A stretch of 64,000 bases of DNA from Paraburkholderia acidicola. Lineage in GTDB: Bacteria; Pseudomonadota; Gammaproteobacteria; Burkholderiales; Burkholderiaceae. The notes under the pieces were generated by a model. The model saw nothing but the letters and a program-made list of their open reading frames with translations, had not been told where the DNA came from and did no database searches. Both the position numbers and the translations under genes were made by a program. The stretch spans positions 1,240,001 through 1,304,000 of the forward strand of contig NZ_MTZV01000004.1 of assembly GCF_002362315.1 (NCBI RefSeq). Direction: 5' to 3'. Shown piece after piece: positions 34,208-42,426 of the stretch (positions are counted from its first letter, which is position 1; each line of letters begins with the position of its first letter).

Positions 34208-34377
34208 GTTGCAGACTCCTGATGAGTGGTTACGGTTGAGTTTCACGTAGCCAGCTCCGGTGTCTGAAGCGGCGACGCTTTAGCGGATTTCCAGACCGGC
34301 TCGCACGCGCATTACGCACTGTGCATACCGGCTTCGCCCCGCAAGTTGTCTATTAACTCGGCGAAGCCTTTATTATA
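34208..34377 (-). promoter_or_regulatory. metK promoter and structured 5' leader
   Basis: A TATAAT -10 lies at 34372-34377 on the minus strand. The predicted leader (about 34365 to 34208) begins with a perfect 9-bp stem, GGCTTCGCC/GGCGAAGCC (34330-34338 with 34360-34368, 21-base loop). Near its middle it carries the string CCGCTAAAGCG. It does not match the SAM-II consensus or the other SAM classes I can recall. A long structured leader on metK suggests RNA-level control, but that is inference. Confidence 0.5.
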
Positions 34378-34482
34378 GCGACTTCTTCAATTTGTCGCAG
34401 AGTACCCACGCGTGTCGTATATCCATTCGTCCGCCGCGTTTAGCGGCCCCGCACCGCACAACGTCGCGCCCGGAGCACTTTC

Positions 34483-35367
34483 ATGCTGAGCCGGATTGGC
34501 GTGAAGCTCGCCGTTGGCCTGCTGAAACTGTTTGCGCTGCTGCCGTACGGCTTCGTCGCCCGTCTCGGCGACGGGCTCGGCTGGCTGCTCTATCAGATCC
34601 CGAGCCGACGCAGGCGCATCGTCCACATCAATCTGAAGCTGTGCTTCCCGGAATGGAGCGACGAGCGCCGCGAAGAGATTGCGCAAAAGCACTTTCGCCA
34701 TGCGATCCGCAGTTACGTCGAACGTAGCGTGCAGTGGTTCGGCTCGGCGAAGAAGCTCGAAAAGCTGATCGAAGTGGATAGCGACGTCGATCTCCTCGAC
34801 CCCGATATGCCGCCCACGCTGCTGCTTGGCTTTCATTTTGTCGGCATCGAGGCCGGCTCGGTCTTCATCAACTATTCGCTGCACCGGCCATGCGGTTCGC
34901 TATACCAGCCGATGTCGAACCCCGAACTCGAAGCCGTCGCCAAGGCGGCGCGCGGCCGCTTCGATGCAGAGCTGGCAAGTCGCGCCGACAGCGCGCGCAT
35001 CGTGCTGCGCTGGCTGCGCGAGCGCAAGCCGGTGATGCTCGGCGCGGACATGGACTACGGCATGCGCAATTCGACGTTCGTGCCGTTCTTCGGCGTGCCG
35101 GCGTGCACACTGACCGCCGTCGGCCGGTTCGCGAAGGTGGGGCGCGCGCAGGTCCTGCCGTTCATCGGCGAGGTGCTGCCGAACTACAAGGGCTACCGTC
35201 TGCGCGTATTCAAGCCGTGGGAAAACTATCCGACCGGCGACGACGAGGCGGATGCGCGCTACATGAACGCGTTCCTCGAAGAGCAGATTCTGCGCATGCC
35301 GGAGCAGTACTACTGGGTACACAAGCGCTTCAAGACGCGCCCGCCGGGCGAGCCCGGTTTTTACTGA
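34483..35367 (+). CDS. lpxL: Lipid A biosynthesis lauroyl/acyl transferase (LpxL/HtrB family)
   Basis: 294 residues. An N-terminal membrane helix (LLKLFALLPYGFVARLGDGLGWLLY) precedes the LPLAT domain, with the catalytic HX4E in GFHFVGIEAG (His118, Glu123). Other family blocks are PMSNPELEAVAKAARGRF, ADMDYGMRNSTFVPFFGVPA and QYYWVHKRFKTRPPGEP. It transfers a secondary acyl chain from acyl-ACP to Kdo2-lipid IVA at the inner face of the inner membrane. The exact chain and position (LpxL versus LpxM) cannot be fixed from the sequence. The ATG at 34483 lies 275 bp from metK. Confidence 0.88.
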   Translation: MLSRIGVKLAVGLLKLFALLPYGFVARLGDGLGWLLYQIPSRRRRIVHINLKLCFPEWSDERREEIAQKHFRHAIRSYVERSVQWFGSAKKLEKLIEVDSDVDLLDPDMPPTLLLGFHFVGIEAGSVFINYSLHRPCGSLYQPMSNPELEAVAKAARGRFDAELASRADSARIVLRWLRERKPVMLGADMDYGMRNSTFVPFFGVPACTLTAVGRFAKVGRAQVLPFIGEVLPNYKGYRLRVFKPWENYPTGDDEADARYMNAFLEEQILRMPEQYYWVHKRFKTRPPGEPGFY

Positions 35368-35436
35368 AGCGTTGCGGTGCTGCGAGCGGCTAGCGGCACC
35401 CCGACAACAAACGCATAAACGCCCCCGCGCGTCCCT

Positions 35437-35442
35437 TACAAT
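35437..35442 (+). promoter_or_regulatory. -10 box immediately before dapF
   Basis: TACAAT ends only 6 bases before the dapF ATG (35449). If used, transcription would start at or near the A of the ATG, giving an almost leaderless message. The -35 region is weak. Confidence 0.4.
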
Positions 35443-35448
35443 AGCGGG

Positions 35449-36312
35449 ATGAAACTGAAATTCACCAAAATGCACGGCGCGGGCAACGACTTCGTCGTGC
35501 TCGACGGCTTCACGCAGCCGCTCAACCTGACATCCGTGCAGGTGCGCGCGCTCGCCGACCGGCATTTCGGCATCGGCGCGGACCAGTTGCTGCTGGTCGA
35601 GAAGCCGACCATCGACGGTGTCGATTTCAGATATCGCATCTACAACTGCGACGGCGGCGAAGTCGAACATTGCGGCAACGGTGCGCGTTGCTTCGTGAAG
35701 TTCGTGCGCGACGCGGGTTTGACCGACAAAAGCAGCGTGCGCGTCCAAGTGCAGAACGGCATCATCACGCTGACAATGCAGGCCAATGGTGAAGTCGTCG
35801 TCGATATGGGCAGCCCCATCTTCGAACCGGCACGTGTACCGTTCAATGCGAGCGGTCTCGACGGCCGCCGCGAAGGCGACGACACGCTCTGGCCGCTCGA
35901 TGTGAATGGCACGACGCGCTGGATCTCGACGGTATCGATGGGCAATCCGCATGCGGTGCAGGTCGTTGACGACACCGAAGCATTCGCGGTCGCCACCGAC
36001 GGTCCAGTCATCGAACGACATCCGCGCTTTCCTCAACGCGTCAACGCAGGTTTCATGCAGATCGTCGGACGCCACGAGATCAAATTGCGTGTGTACGAGC
36101 GCGGCGCAGGCGAGACGCTCGCATGCGGCACCGGCGCATGCGCCGCGGTCGCGGCTGGCATCCGGCGCGGACTGCTCGACTCGCCGGTTACAGTGCACAC
36201 GCACGGCGGCACATTGACCATTTCGTGGGACCGTACGCAGAACGGCGCGCCGCTCCTGATGGCGGGTCCCGCCGTCACCGTCTTCGCAGGCGAGATCGAG
36301 CTGGCCGACTGA
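35449..36312 (+). CDS. dapF: Diaminopimelate epimerase
   Basis: 287 residues. It opens MKLKFTKMHGAGNDFVVLDG, with the two catalytic cysteines in NCDGGEVEHCGNGARC (Cys75) and ACGTGACAAV (Cys226). Substrate-binding MGNPHAVQ and GAGETLACGTG are present. It converts LL- to meso-diaminopimelate for lysine and peptidoglycan synthesis in the cytoplasm. It is followed 51 bp later by the DUF484 gene and then xerC, the conserved dapF-yigA-xerC order of Proteobacteria. Confidence 0.97.
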   Translation: MKLKFTKMHGAGNDFVVLDGFTQPLNLTSVQVRALADRHFGIGADQLLLVEKPTIDGVDFRYRIYNCDGGEVEHCGNGARCFVKFVRDAGLTDKSSVRVQVQNGIITLTMQANGEVVVDMGSPIFEPARVPFNASGLDGRREGDDTLWPLDVNGTTRWISTVSMGNPHAVQVVDDTEAFAVATDGPVIERHPRFPQRVNAGFMQIVGRHEIKLRVYERGAGETLACGTGACAAVAAGIRRGLLDSPVTVHTHGGTLTISWDRTQNGAPLLMAGPAVTVFAGEIELAD

Positions 36313-36363
36313 TTTTTCTCATTTAACGCAGCGTCCGGCAACGGGCGCTTATCCGCCGAAACC

Positions 36364-37077
36364 ATGAACGATCGCGAAGTCGCCGAATACCTGCTAGCCA
36401 ACCCCGAATTCTTCGCCGAACACGCGGAGATGCTCGCGACCATCCGGCTTGCGAACCCGCACGGCAAAGCTGCTGTGTCGCTGCAGGAGCGGCAGATGGA
36501 CATGCTGCGTGACAAGAACAAGCACCTCGAACGCCGTCTTGCCGAACTCGTGCGCTACGGGCACGAGAACGACAGCATCGCGTCGAAGTTCAATCGCTGG
36601 ACCGAGCGTGTGATCGCCGAGCGCGATCCGTATGCGCTGCCGCGCGTGATCGCGCATGGTCTGCGCGAGGTATTCGATGTCCCGCAAGCCGCGCTGCGCG
36701 TATGGGATGTCGCCGAGCCGTATGCGCACGCCGATTTCACGCGGCAGGTCGGCGAAGAGGTGCGGATCTTCGCGAACAGCCTCGCTACGCCGTATTGCGG
36801 CGCGAACTCGGGCTTCGAAGCGGCACAGTGGCTCGCGCCGTCCGTCGCCGCAGTGCCGGACGACTCGACCGGCGACGCTGCGGCGCCCGACACGATCGAA
36901 TCGATTGCGCTGCTGGCACTACGCGATCCCGAAGGCAGCGAAGATGCCACCGCCTTCGGCCTGCTGGTGATGGGCTCGCCCGATGCGCGGCGCTTCCACG
37001 ACGGCATGGCCACCGACTTCCTCACGCACATCGGCGCGCTCGCCAGCGCGGCGCTGAGCCGTCTACTGCCGCGCTGA
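36364..37077 (+). CDS. DUF484 family protein (YigA-like, GAF fold)
   Basis: 237 residues. The N-terminus is DREVAEYLLANPEFFAEHAEMLATIRLANPHGKAAVSLQERQMDMLRDKNKHLERRLAELV, the DUF484 hallmark, ending in a coiled coil (about 40-65). A GAF-like domain follows, with the conserved LPR-IAHGLREVF and FGLLVMGSPDARRFHDGMATDFL. The function is unknown. Its fixed place between dapF and xerC across Proteobacteria suggests a link with cell wall or chromosome processing. xerC starts 14 bp after its stop. Confidence 0.9.
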   Translation: MNDREVAEYLLANPEFFAEHAEMLATIRLANPHGKAAVSLQERQMDMLRDKNKHLERRLAELVRYGHENDSIASKFNRWTERVIAERDPYALPRVIAHGLREVFDVPQAALRVWDVAEPYAHADFTRQVGEEVRIFANSLATPYCGANSGFEAAQWLAPSVAAVPDDSTGDAAAPDTIESIALLALRDPEGSEDATAFGLLVMGSPDARRFHDGMATDFLTHIGALASAALSRLLPR

Positions 37078-37091
37078 AGCGCGCCGCCATC

Positions 37092-38015
37092 GTGACCCTC
37101 GCCGATCCCGTCGCCGACTACCTCGCCCACCTCGAACACGAGCGGCGGCTGTCGGTGCACACACTGCGCGGCTACACCCACGAACTCGACGAACTGAAGA
37201 AGCTCGCGAATGGCAGAGCGCTCGAAAGCCTCACGGTCATCGATATCCGCGGCGCTGTCTCACGCTCACACGCGGGCGGGCTGTCGGCACGCTCGATCAG
37301 CCACCGGCTGTCCGCATGGCGCGCGTTTTATCGCTGGTTCGCGGGGCGAGTCGATCTGCCGGCCAACCCGGTCGCGACCGTGCGTGCGCCGAAGCGTGCG
37401 AAGACGCTGCCCAAGGCGCTCTCCGTCGACGATACGCACCGTCTGATGGAAGCGCCCCCCGCAGAGGGCACCGAAGGTCTGCGCGATCACGCGATTCTCG
37501 AGCTGTTCTATTCGTCGGGGCTGCGGCTCGCCGAACTCGTCGGGCTCGATGCGCAGTATGCAAGTGTCGACGGCTATCAATCGGCGGGCTGGCTCAAGCT
37601 CGACTCCGCCGAAGTCGAAGTGCTCGGCAAGGGCAACCGGCGACGCATCGTGCCGGTGGGCAGCAAGGCACTCGACGCATTGCGCGCGTGGCTCGCGGTG
37701 CGCGGCGAATTCATCAAGCACGATCCGCATCCGCTGTTCCTGTCCGCGCGCGGCAACCGGATGTCGCCGAACGTCGTGCGCGATCGCGTGAAGCGCGCGG
37801 CGCTCGTGGCGGGTATTCCGGCCAACGTGCATCCGCACGTGCTGCGTCACTCGTTCGCAACGCACGTGCTGCAGTCGAGCGGCGATCTGCGTGCCGTACA
37901 GGAACTGCTCGGCCACGCCAGCATCGCCGCCACACAGGTCTACACCGGCCTCGATTTCCAGCATCTCGCGCGCATTTACGACCAGGCGCACCCGCGCGCC
38001 AAGAAGCGCGGCTGA
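37092..38015 (+). CDS. xerC: Tyrosine site-specific recombinase XerC
   Basis: 307 residues from the GTG at 37092. The N-terminal SAM-like domain (DYLAHLEHERRLSVHTLRGYTHEL) is followed by the catalytic domain with Arg145 (SSGLRLAEL), Lys180 (VLGKGNRRR), His249 and Arg252 (HPHVLRHSF), His275 (LLGHAS) and nucleophile Tyr284 (QVYTGLDF). With XerD it resolves chromosome dimers at dif. About ten extra residues (ASVDGYQSAGW) sit between the Arg and Lys blocks compared with E. coli XerC; the motifs are otherwise intact. Confidence 0.95.
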   Translation: MTLADPVADYLAHLEHERRLSVHTLRGYTHELDELKKLANGRALESLTVIDIRGAVSRSHAGGLSARSISHRLSAWRAFYRWFAGRVDLPANPVATVRAPKRAKTLPKALSVDDTHRLMEAPPAEGTEGLRDHAILELFYSSGLRLAELVGLDAQYASVDGYQSAGWLKLDSAEVEVLGKGNRRRIVPVGSKALDALRAWLAVRGEFIKHDPHPLFLSARGNRMSPNVVRDRVKRAALVAGIPANVHPHVLRHSFATHVLQSSGDLRAVQELLGHASIAATQVYTGLDFQHLARIYDQAHPRAKKRG

Positions 38016-38088
38016 CGCCTTCCGCATGCGTGCTCACGCGCTCACAGCCGGCGCACTGCCGTGCTGAATCCCTCCAAGAAATGAAGTC

Positions 38089-39285
38089 ATGAATATCGTT
38101 ACGCTGAAACCGTCGAAAGAAAAATCGCTGCAGCGCCGCCATCCGTGGGTCTACGCGAATGCGATCGATCGTGTCGAGGGCAAGCCGGCGCAGGGCGCAA
38201 CCGTGCTCGTGCGCGCACACGACGGCCGCTTTCTCGCGCGCGCCGCGTATAGCCCGCATTCGCAGATCCGCGCGCGGGTGTGGAGCTTCGACGAAGCCGA
38301 ACCGATCGATCACGCGTTCTTCAAGCGCCGCGTTCAACGCGCGCTCGCGCACCGGCAAACGATGGTGCGCAATACCGGCGCTGTCCGGCTGATCTTCGGC
38401 GAGGCCGATGGGCTGCCCGGCCTGATCGTCGACCACTACACCGCCGATGATGGACGAGGCCAGCTCGTCTGCCAGTTCATGGCTGCCGGCGTCGAAGCAT
38501 GGAAAGAGGCGATCGTCGACGCGCTGACCGGCGTGACGGGCTGCCCAAACGTCTACGAGCGCTCGGACGTGTCGATCCGCGAGAAGGAAGGGCTTGAGCA
38601 GATCACCGGCGTGCTGGCCGGCGACGAACCGCCCGAAACACTGATCGCCAGCGAAAACGGCGTGCGTTATCACGTCGACGTGCGCAACGGCCACAAGACC
38701 GGCTTCTACATCGACCAGCGCGATAACCGCGCACTCGTGCAGCAGTTCGCCCAGGACCGCGACGTACTGAACTGCTTCTGCTACACCGGCGGCTTTTCGC
38801 TGGCTGCGCTCAAAGGCGGCGCGAAACGGGTCGTCTCGATCGATTCGTCCGGCGAAGCGCTGGCGCTCGCGCAGCAGAACGTCACGGCCAACGCCTTCGA
38901 TGCGGCGCGCGCCGCGTGGCTCGACGCGGATGCGTTCAAGACGTTACGGCGCCTCTATGACGACGGCGAGCGCTTCGATCTCGTCGTGCTCGATCCGCCG
39001 AAGTTCGCGCCTTCGCGCGAGCACGTGGATCGTGCCGCACGCGCCTACAAGGACATCAACCTGACCGGCTTCCGGCTGCTGCGCCCGGGCGGCCTGCTGT
39101 TCACCTACTCGTGCTCGGGCGCGATCGATGCCGAGCTGTTCCAGAAGATCGTCGCCGGTGCGGCGACCGATGCCCGGGTCGACGCACGCATCCTGAAGCG
39201 CCTTGGCGCGGGCGTCGATCATCCGCTGCTGACAGCATTCCCGGAAGGCGAGTATCTGAAGGGCCTGCTATTGCAAATCGCCTGA
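38089..39285 (+). CDS. rlmI: 23S rRNA m5C1962 methyltransferase RlmI
   Basis: 398 residues, the RlmI length. An N-terminal PUA domain (LKPSKEKSLQRRHPWVYANAI) is followed by an EEHEA-like domain and a Rossmann methyltransferase with VLNCFCYTGGFSLAALKGGAKRVVSIDSS (SAM site) and VVLDPPKFAPSREH (catalytic DPP). A terminal SCSGAID resembles the TCS motif of m5C enzymes. It methylates cytosine in 23S rRNA. The gap to xerC is 73 bp, so the two may be co-transcribed. Confidence 0.93.
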   Translation: MNIVTLKPSKEKSLQRRHPWVYANAIDRVEGKPAQGATVLVRAHDGRFLARAAYSPHSQIRARVWSFDEAEPIDHAFFKRRVQRALAHRQTMVRNTGAVRLIFGEADGLPGLIVDHYTADDGRGQLVCQFMAAGVEAWKEAIVDALTGVTGCPNVYERSDVSIREKEGLEQITGVLAGDEPPETLIASENGVRYHVDVRNGHKTGFYIDQRDNRALVQQFAQDRDVLNCFCYTGGFSLAALKGGAKRVVSIDSSGEALALAQQNVTANAFDAARAAWLDADAFKTLRRLYDDGERFDLVVLDPPKFAPSREHVDRAARAYKDINLTGFRLLRPGGLLFTYSCSGAIDAELFQKIVAGAATDARVDARILKRLGAGVDHPLLTAFPEGEYLKGLLLQIA

Positions 39286-39451
39286 TCGCCCTTATTTTGG
39301 GCAGATCGCCCGGCACGCGGCCGTCCTGTGTGGGCTAGCCGCCAAGCAGGGGCTTGACAGGTATGTTTCAATATCCGACCAGGCCGACGCGACGCTCGCC
39401 AGCAGTTCGCGCCCCCGATTCACCGATTCACGCATCCAGACAGGCGACCAC

Positions 39452-40558
39452 ATGATTCCCGTCACCATCCTGACCGGCTTTCTGGGCAGCGGCAAAACGA
39501 CGCTGCTCAAACGCATCCTGAACGAGAAACACGGCATGAAGATCGCCGTGATCGAGAACGAGTTCGGCGAAGAAAACATCGATAACGAAATCCTCGTGCA
39601 GGATACAAACGAGCAGATCATCCAGATGAGCAACGGCTGCATCTGCTGCACGATCCGCGGCGATCTGGCCCGTGTGCTCGCCGACCTCGCCGCGCAGAAG
39701 CGCGACGGCAAGCTCGATTTCGAGCGCATCGTGATCGAAACGACCGGCCTCGCGAACCCGGGCCCGGTCGCGCAGACGTTCTTCATGGATAACGACATCG
39801 CCGACGAATTCCTGCTCGATGCGATCATCACGCTGGTCGACGCCAAGCACGCGAACCACCAGCTCGACGAGCACGAAGTCGTGCAGCGTCAGGTCGGTTT
39901 TGCCGACCGGCTGTTCATCACGAAGTCCGATCTCGTCGACGAAACCACGCTGGGCGACCTGCGCCACCGGCTGCTGCACATGAACCCGCGGGCGGCGATC
40001 AAGATCGTCAACTTCGGCGAAGCGGACATCAAGGAAATCTTCGACCTGCGCGGCTTCAACCTGAACGCGAAGCTCGAGATTGATCCGGATTTCCTCGCTG
40101 AGGACGACCATGATCATGATCACGGCCACGATCACGCGCATCATGACCACGATCATGATCACGACCACGCGAACTGCGATCACGATCATGGGCACTGCGA
40201 TCATGAAGGCCATGAAGGCCACGACCATGCGCATGGCCATCATCATCACGCGCACCACGACGACAAGATCAAGTCGTTCGTCTACCGCAGCGACCGCCCG
40301 TTCGACGCGAACAAGCTCGAAGATTTCCTCGGCGGCATCCTGCAGATCTACGGCGAGCGGCTATTGCGCTACAAGGGCGTGCTGTATATGAAGGGCGTCG
40401 ACCGCAAGGTCGTGTTCCAGGGCGTCCACCAGATGATGGGCAGCGATCTGGCCTCGAAATGGCAGCCGGTCGAAAAGAAGACCAACAAGATGGTCTTCAT
40501 CGGGATCGAACTGCCGCAGGATCTGATCACCGACGGTCTCGACGCCTGTCTCGCCTGA
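39452..40558 (+). CDS. COG0523 (CobW/ZigA) GTPase with histidine-rich metal-binding loop
   Basis: 368 residues. The G domain has Walker A GFLGSGKTT, the zinc-binding CxCC motif NGCICCTIRG (Cys63, 65, 66), ETTGLANP and TKSDLVD (NKxD-like). A linker of about 50 residues (about 219-269) is almost wholly His/Asp/Gly, and the CobW C-terminal domain follows. COG0523 proteins deliver zinc or other metals to client enzymes using GTP. The His-rich loop strongly suggests a zinc reservoir or chaperone role. dksA is the next gene on the same strand, 542 bp away. Confidence 0.92.
   Translation: MIPVTILTGFLGSGKTTLLKRILNEKHGMKIAVIENEFGEENIDNEILVQDTNEQIIQMSNGCICCTIRGDLARVLADLAAQKRDGKLDFERIVIETTGLANPGPVAQTFFMDNDIADEFLLDAIITLVDAKHANHQLDEHEVVQRQVGFADRLFITKSDLVDETTLGDLRHRLLHMNPRAAIKIVNFGEADIKEIFDLRGFNLNAKLEIDPDFLAEDDHDHDHGHDHAHHDHDHDHDHANCDHDHGHCDHEGHEGHDHAHGHHHHAHHDDKIKSFVYRSDRPFDANKLEDFLGGILQIYGERLLRYKGVLYMKGVDRKVVFQGVHQMMGSDLASKWQPVEKKTNKMVFIGIELPQDLITDGLDACLA
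40105..40260 (+). repeat. Low-complexity GAT/CAT/CAC codon repeats encoding the His-rich loop
   Basis: Imperfect, in-frame tandem hexamers of the GATCAT/CACGAT type run through the COG0523 gene. They encode alternating Asp-His with some Ala, Gly and Cys. Imperfect spacing argues against frequent slippage, but length polymorphism in multiples of 3 or 6 would be tolerated. Confidence 0.8.
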
Positions 40559-41100
40559 GCGGCCGGGTTTCTGCAGCATGCCGGGCCGCTGGTCCGGCAT
40601 GCGCCACCTCGCTGCGAGGCCCCTCCGCGGCGCCCATGAAAACCCTGCAACCGGAAACCTCGCACGATCATCGCTTTTTGATGGTTGGCGCGTTATATTT
40701 CGAGAAATCGGGGGCAGGAGGCTCAGATTCCTCCTAGTTGCGGTGCCGCATTGTGATTCAGTTACAATACGTGCCCACTGGAGAATGACAACGAATTGCC
40801 CGGCCAGCGTGCATCTTGTGCCGGGCCCGCAAACGGCACCGGAAAATCTCGTCCGGAAAGTATGCCGACACGACCGGCTAGCCAGGCGGCCTGGTAAGCG
40901 CGCAACCGGTCAGCACCACCTCGGGAGGATCCGAATCGGTTTCCAGAGGAGTTCGGCCCCGCATCGGCGCTTCGGCGTCACGACAGCCCACCGTCCGTGT
41001 TCGCCAGCGCTCCGTGAGCGTCATCGAGACGCCGCTGCGGGCTACACGAAAGTGCGGGCAATATGTATGAGTTTTGCCTCACATTGAAGAAGCAAGCCAG
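40559..41100. other. Long leader/intergenic region upstream of dksA
   Basis: No gene is supported in these 542 bp. A hairpin, GCATGCCGG (40576-40584) with CCGGCATGC (40594-40602), follows the GTPase gene without a T-run. A TACAAT -10-like box lies at 40763-40768, with TTGCGG 19 bases upstream (40738-40743) as a weak -35. If used, dksA would have a leader of about 325 nt. Confidence 0.4.
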
Positions 41101-41520
41101 ATGACGACGAAACGACTCTTGACCGAAGCCGAAATCCTGAAGATGAGCGACAAGGATTACATGAATGAGGCTCAGCTCGCTTTCTTCAAGGACCGGCTCG
41201 AACAGTTGCAGGCGGACATCCTCCGCAATGCCGGCCAGACGACCGAAAACCTGCGCGAAACCGTGATCGTGCCGGATCCGGCCGACCGCGCGACGATCGA
41301 GGAAGAGCATGCGCTCGAACTGCGCACGCGCGACCGCGAACGCAAGCTGCTGAAGAAGGTTCAGCAGTCGCTGGCGCGGATCGAATCGGGCGACTACGGC
41401 TGGTGCGAAGAAACCGGCGAACCGATCGGCGTGCCACGTCTGCTCGCGCGCCCGACGGCAACGCTGTCGCTCGAGGCGCAGGAGCGCCGCGAACTGCGCC
41501 AGAAGCTGTTCGGCGACTGA
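41101..41520 (+). CDS. dksA: RNA polymerase-binding transcription factor DksA (cysteine-poor type)
   Basis: 139 residues. It has a long coiled-coil with the tip DPADRATIEEEHALELRTRDRERKL (the functional DxxDxA acidic tip, Asp59 and Asp62) and a C-terminal globular domain. The normal four-Cys zinc finger is reduced to one Cys: CEET at 102-105 and SLEA at 123-126, so it cannot bind zinc in the classical way. This C-minus form is common in Burkholderia and alphaproteobacteria. With ppGpp it modulates rRNA and stress promoters through the RNA polymerase secondary channel. The ATG at 41101 was chosen by homology. Confidence 0.95.
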   Translation: MTTKRLLTEAEILKMSDKDYMNEAQLAFFKDRLEQLQADILRNAGQTTENLRETVIVPDPADRATIEEEHALELRTRDRERKLLKKVQQSLARIESGDYGWCEETGEPIGVPRLLARPTATLSLEAQERRELRQKLFGD

Positions 41521-41570
41521 CCGCCACGGCGCGGCCGCTCCCGCGCCCTGCTACATTGCTTCGTCGAAAG

Positions 41571-41599
41571 GCGCACGGTGTTCCGTGCGCTTTTTTCTT
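41571..41599 (+). terminator. Rho-independent terminator of dksA
   Basis: GCGCACGG-TGTT-CCGTGCGC followed by TTTTTTCTT, 50 bp after the dksA stop. Confidence 0.93.
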
Positions 41600-41761
41600 T
41601 GGGCGCCGGATCGTCGCAGGTGCCAGCAGCAGGTTTTACCGCCTGCCTGCGCCCCTGCCCGTATGTACAAAGCCTGGCATGCCGTGCTGCGCCACCGCTA
41701 CCTCCACGGCCTTTTTCCACCGGATCCGCATCGCCAGCCCTTGATATGGCGGCGCACGCCC

Positions 41762-41767
41762 TAAAAT
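41762..41767 (+). promoter_or_regulatory. -10-like box upstream of hslVU
   Basis: TAAAAT in a CTAAAATTGATTCG context, 113 bp before the hslV ATG. The -35 is unclear and no CIRCE or sigma-32-type box was recognised. Confidence 0.35.
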
Positions 41768-41880
41768 TGATTCGACATGCGTCGCACGTGCGCGCGCCTT
41801 GCGCCGCGCCGTCCGCTCTCCCGCATTTCGCGGTGGCGCAGTGCGCCACCCGTTTTCCCCGTTTTGCAAAAGGAACGCAT

Positions 41881-42417
41881 ATGGAGCAATTTCACGGCAC
41901 GACGATCGTCTCCGTGCGCCGCGGCAACAAGGTCGCACTCGGCGGCGATGGCCAGGTGACGCTCGGCAACATCGTCATGAAAGGCGGCGCGAAAAAGGTC
42001 CGGCGCATCTATAACGGCCAGGTGCTGGTCGGCTTTGCCGGCGGCACAGCGGATGCCTTCTCGCTGCTCGACCGTTTCGAAGGGAAGCTCGAAAAGCATC
42101 AGGGCAACCTCACGCGCGCCGCCGTCGAACTCGCCAAGGACTGGCGCACCGACCGTATGCTGCGTCGGCTCGAAGCGATGCTGATTGCCGCCGACGCACA
42201 AACCACGCTGGTCATCACCGGTAACGGCGACGTGCTCGATCCGGAAGGCGGCATCTGCGCGATCGGTTCGGGCGGCGCTTATGCCCAGGCCGCAGCGCAG
42301 GCGCTCACCGACAACACCGCGCTCGATCCGCGCGAGATCGTCGAGAAATCGCTCGAGATTGCCGGCAACATGTGCATCTATACGAATCACAACCGCGTCA
42401 TCGAGACGATCGAGTAA
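41881..42417 (+). CDS. hslV: HslV (ClpQ) protease subunit of HslUV
   Basis: 178 residues. A six-residue propeptide (MEQFHG) precedes the catalytic TTIVSVRRGNKVALGGDGQVTLG, in which Thr7 becomes the N-terminal nucleophile. Further family blocks are GFAGGTADAFSLLDRFE and GSGGAYAQAAAQAL. It forms the dodecameric proteolytic core capped by HslU and degrades misfolded and regulatory proteins. The ATG at 41881 is supported by the propeptide pattern of betaproteobacterial HslV. hslU follows after 9 bp. Confidence 0.97.
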   Translation: MEQFHGTTIVSVRRGNKVALGGDGQVTLGNIVMKGGAKKVRRIYNGQVLVGFAGGTADAFSLLDRFEGKLEKHQGNLTRAAVELAKDWRTDRMLRRLEAMLIAADAQTTLVITGNGDVLDPEGGICAIGSGGAYAQAAAQALTDNTALDPREIVEKSLEIAGNMCIYTNHNRVIETIE

Positions 42418-42426
42418 GGACCCACG

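Noticed and set aside
34208..34246. N-terminal extension of MetK in frame from 34246
   Set aside because: The MetK family starts at (M/V)ANDYxFTSESVSEGHPDK. The GTG at 34207 has an AGGAGT site in front, and the extension contains that site.
34208..34377. metK leader as a SAM-II or SAM-V riboswitch
   Set aside because: CCGCTAAAGCG superficially recalls the SAM-II GCTAAAG block, but the P1 stem with GATTT and the TAAATG part are missing. Kept only as an unclassified structured leader.
40105..40260. CRISPR-like or satellite repeat
   Set aside because: The repeats are in-frame His/Asp codons within the COG0523 gene, with no spacers.
40691..40708. Possible Zur site (GTTATATTTCGAGAAAT) upstream of dksA
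   Set aside because: Only a GTTATA half-site plus a short ATTTC/GAAAT dyad; it does not fit a full Zur palindrome that I can state with confidence.
40578..41087. 169-residue plus-strand frame between the COG0523 gene and dksA
   Set aside because: Arg/His-rich, no ribosome-binding site, and it crosses the hairpin and the -10-like box; no family resemblance.
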